Positions 62,200 through 64,000 of a DNA stretch of 64,000 nt are shown here, one piece after another. The notes below the pieces were generated by a model. The model saw only the letters and a program-made list of their open reading frames with translations. It was not told where the DNA came from and did no database searches. Each line of letters starts with the position of its first letter. Position 1 is the stretch's first letter. Source of the stretch: an uncultured Endomicrobiia bacterium (GTDB lineage Bacteria > Elusimicrobiota > Endomicrobiia > DTEH01); the NCBI GenBank assembly GCA_937936785.1, contig CALDDQ010000010.1, positions 54,754 to 118,753 on the forward strand. Direction: 5' to 3'. The position numbers were made by a program, and so were the translations under genes.

Positions 62200-64000
62200 T
62201 TGATTACTGCTATCTTCCCTGATCTTTTATGTCCTTCTGGATCAGATATAAAGTAGATATATATCCCGATTCCTATTTCCTCATTAGATTCGTTTTTTCC
62301 ATTCCATTCTACTTTACCCGAAATACCATCATTCTCTGTCGTTCCTGGATTTAAAGTTTTTACTAACCGGCCCGTAATATCAAAAATTTTTATAGTTGAA
62401 TTCTTTGTTAGCCCTTCAAATTTTACAGTTCCTCTCACTGATTTTGAGAAATCAACTGGATTAGGATACACAACAACATTCTCAAGAGTTGTTGCTAAAG
62501 TGCTTCCTATGGTATAAACAGAAAAGTGTTTAACTTCAGCTTTAACAACCTTCTTATTCTTATCCACGGTATTGACGCCACCATCAGCAACGACTTCCCA
62601 CTTGTTTGTGTTTTCATTCAAACATAACATTTTTAATTCGTCAACAGATATATCAGTGCCATCAACTATACCGTCGTTGTTATTATCAATATATGGTATT
62701 TCTATAGTAACGAAATCCGTAAAACTGCCATATTCGCTGCCATCAGATTTTAATGCATTCAGTGCTCTTACAATCGCTGATATAACTCGTCCTTTTGTAA
62801 TCTTTTTATTCGCTTGGTCAACTTTCTGTTTTTCTTCGTCATTCAAATCATCTAACAACCGTATAAAAACTTGTACATCTACAATGACAGCATTGGGTGG
62901 TATTGTAACTTTTGTATTCGGGTCTTCTGAAGCTACAATTGTTCCACCACTTCCTGCAGAGATTAAGACTGCTACATTGATATTTACTTGTGAATAAAGT
63001 GAACCAGCAGTTACTCTTATAGTATTAACTTCCGCCTGAGCTAAATTTTGTGTAAATGTAACCGTGGCTTTACCTTTACTGTCAGTAGTAGAAGTCGAAT
63101 TACTCAATGTTCCATTACCTTTTACTACTTCAAAAGTTACTAAACGGTTTGCTACCGGATTACCATAAATATCTGTAACAACTACAGTGACTAATGACGA
63201 TTGCCCTGATATAATAGACCCGGGATTTGCTGCAACATCCAAATTTGAAGCCACACCAGCACTTACTGAAACAACATCGCTTAAACCTGTTCTCCCGTTT
63301 CCGTCAATAACTTTTATCCTGATATCCTCCGCTTTTGTATAAGTTTGATAATTGACAGTGACCGTTCCATTTGCTAAATTAGCACTTGTTACGCCAAGCA
63401 CACCTGTGCCAATAAAAGATTCATTTCCTGCTAATACCGCTTGAATGGTTACATTCCCCGAGTAAGTAGGTAGTGTGTCACCGGTAATATTTTTTGCATT
63501 TATGGTGATGGTGAAATTTGTCCCTGCCACTACATTTAATGGAGCAGTAACTTCATAGTGGTCTAAGACAGACGACCTTATATTCACTCCATTTGAACTT
63601 GTAATATTACTCAATAACCCGGCACCATTTTCCGCACGAATTAAGAAATAATAAGTAGTCCCAATATTTAAATTCAAGGCGGATGCTGTAATACTCAAAA
63701 CATTTCCTGTATATGTCCAATTCCGGATATCTGTATTTGATGGAGTAGTCCCAATTGCATACCAATATCCCTTTATACCACTTTCTTCATCACCACCAGT
63801 ATTCCAGTTTGCAGACAATTCAATAGTAGAAAAAGTAGCATCAATATCGCTACCCGTGCCATCATTTACTAAAGATGGTGCATTAGGTGGAGTTAAATCA
63901 ATCTTAATTCCATCACTTACTGCTGAGTAATTTCCTACCAATCCTGCAGTATTTTTCGCCTTTACTTTAGCATAATATGTAAACCTGTCCTGGAGATTAG
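62196..64000 (-). CDS. Large secreted/surface protein with FN3, Big_1-like and FlgD-type C-terminal domains (5' end beyond window)
   Basis: The frame stays open to the window's right edge, so the start lies outside; about 601 residues are visible. In order they show FN3-like repeats (TYYAKVKAKNTAGL; TTYYFLIRAENGAGL), a Big_1-like Ig domain (VVTDIYGNPVANRLVTFEV, then TTDSKGKATVTFTQ), a region with a Ca-binding-like DNNNDGIVDGTD, and a C-terminal FlgD_ig/T9SS-like domain (VVYPNPVDF, IFDITGRLVKTL, GIYIYFI, GKIAVIK). The last domain is typical of sorting or surface attachment. An in-frame TTG at 63941 is not the start. Confidence 0.85.
   Translation of the reverse strand, partial: NLQDRFTYYAKVKAKNTAGLVGNYSAVSDGIKIDLTPPNAPSLVNDGTGSDIDATFSTIELSANWNTGGDEESGIKGYWYAIGTTPSNTDIRNWTYTGNVLSITASALNLNIGTTYYFLIRAENGAGLLSNITSSNGVNIRSSVLDHYEVTAPLNVVAGTNFTITINAKNITGDTLPTYSGNVTIQAVLAGNESFIGTGVLGVTSANLANGTVTVNYQTYTKAEDIRIKVIDGNGRTGLSDVVSVSAGVASNLDVAANPGSIISGQSSLVTVVVTDIYGNPVANRLVTFEVVKGNGTLSNSTSTTDSKGKATVTFTQNLAQAEVNTIRVTAGSLYSQVNINVAVLISAGSGGTIVASEDPNTKVTIPPNAVIVDVQVFIRLLDDLNDEEKQKVDQANKKITKGRVISAIVRALNALKSDGSEYGSFTDFVTIEIPYIDNNNDGIVDGTDISVDELKMLCLNENTNKWEVVADGGVNTVDKNKKVVKAEVKHFSVYTIGSTLATTLENVVVYPNPVDFSKSVRGTVKFEGLTKNSTIKIFDITGRLVKTLNPGTTENDGISGKVEWNGKNESNEEIGIGIYIYFISDPEGHKRSGKIAVIK

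Noticed and set aside
1-64000. CRISPR arrays, insertion sequences, prophage or integrase genes
   Set aside because: I saw no regularly spaced direct repeats, transposase or integrase motifs on either strand.

Overview
The window is about 64 kb of very AT-rich, tightly packed bacterial chromosome. About sixty genes are visible, mostly in long minus-strand runs joined by ATGA overlaps or gaps of a few bases, with short plus-strand islands. The cell is probably Gram-negative (YbgC thioesterase, PorV/PorQ-like beta-barrel protein, FlgD-like C-terminal domain, phosphatidylserine/phosphatidylethanolamine synthesis) and probably anaerobic (AcsE-like methyltransferase beside MetF, B12-binding radical SAM protein, Fe-S nuclease domain). 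Gene content and composition recall the Elusimicrobiota/Omnitrophota part of the tree. That placement is inference, because the window has no rRNA to test it.

Layout. 1-5152 (minus): rpsF-ssb-ilvC-psd-pssA-leuA-leuC, joining a ribosomal/replication pair to branched-chain amino acid and phospholipid synthesis; it diverges from serS through two back-to-back consensus-like promoters. 6606-8954 (minus): pyrF-dnaX. 9096-10020 (plus): an Imm5-like immunity-family protein and ybgC. 10031-13089 (minus): a release-factor-like GGQ protein, a decayed flavoprotein remnant, an acsE-metF pair, a membrane protein, and a 31-residue mini-protein resembling that membrane protein's C-terminus. 13284-17579 (plus): a YchF relative with eroded nucleotide-binding motifs, an MscS channel and a fused OtsA-OtsB trehalose enzyme. 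17598-23940: dusB, two small conserved proteins, tRNA-Leu(CAA), a NodB deacetylase, an ABC exporter, a lipid-kinase-like protein and an M50-like protease. 23924-40973 (minus): a very long row holding nucleoside salvage (deoB, punA, pdp), a RecJ with an inserted DnaQ exonuclease domain, a second DHH protein, a MerR-REC regulator, carAB, a lone receiver, panD, a dihydropyrimidinase, and a PD-(D/E)XK-GAF-GGDEF fusion.

41156-42715 (plus) is a GAF/HD-GYP/PilZ protein. 42784-56240 (minus) holds a polyprenyl-phosphate sugar-1-phosphate transferase, glyA, a small phosphatase, argJ, argC, rsmI, nadC, uvrB, surE, rny, a 5-formyl-THF cyclo-ligase, rarA, zapA and a ZapB-like coiled coil. 56448-59670 (plus): a PfkB kinase, a B12 radical SAM protein, TatD and a Cys-rich DUF6485-like protein. 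59684-60787 (minus) is an orphan MalK/UgpC-type ATPase with a strong promoter and a structured roughly 100-nt leader. After a 494-nt gap with GC-rich hairpins, 61282-64000 (minus) holds a porV/porQ-like gene and a large Ig/FlgD-type surface protein cut by the window edge; both are clearly richer in G+C than the rest.

The most notable points are the RecJ-DnaQ chimera, the nuclease-diguanylate cyclase fusion, the structured RNA leader before the MalK-like gene, the 31-residue paralogue of a neighbouring membrane protein, the eroded YchF homologue, and the compositionally distinct surface-protein locus.
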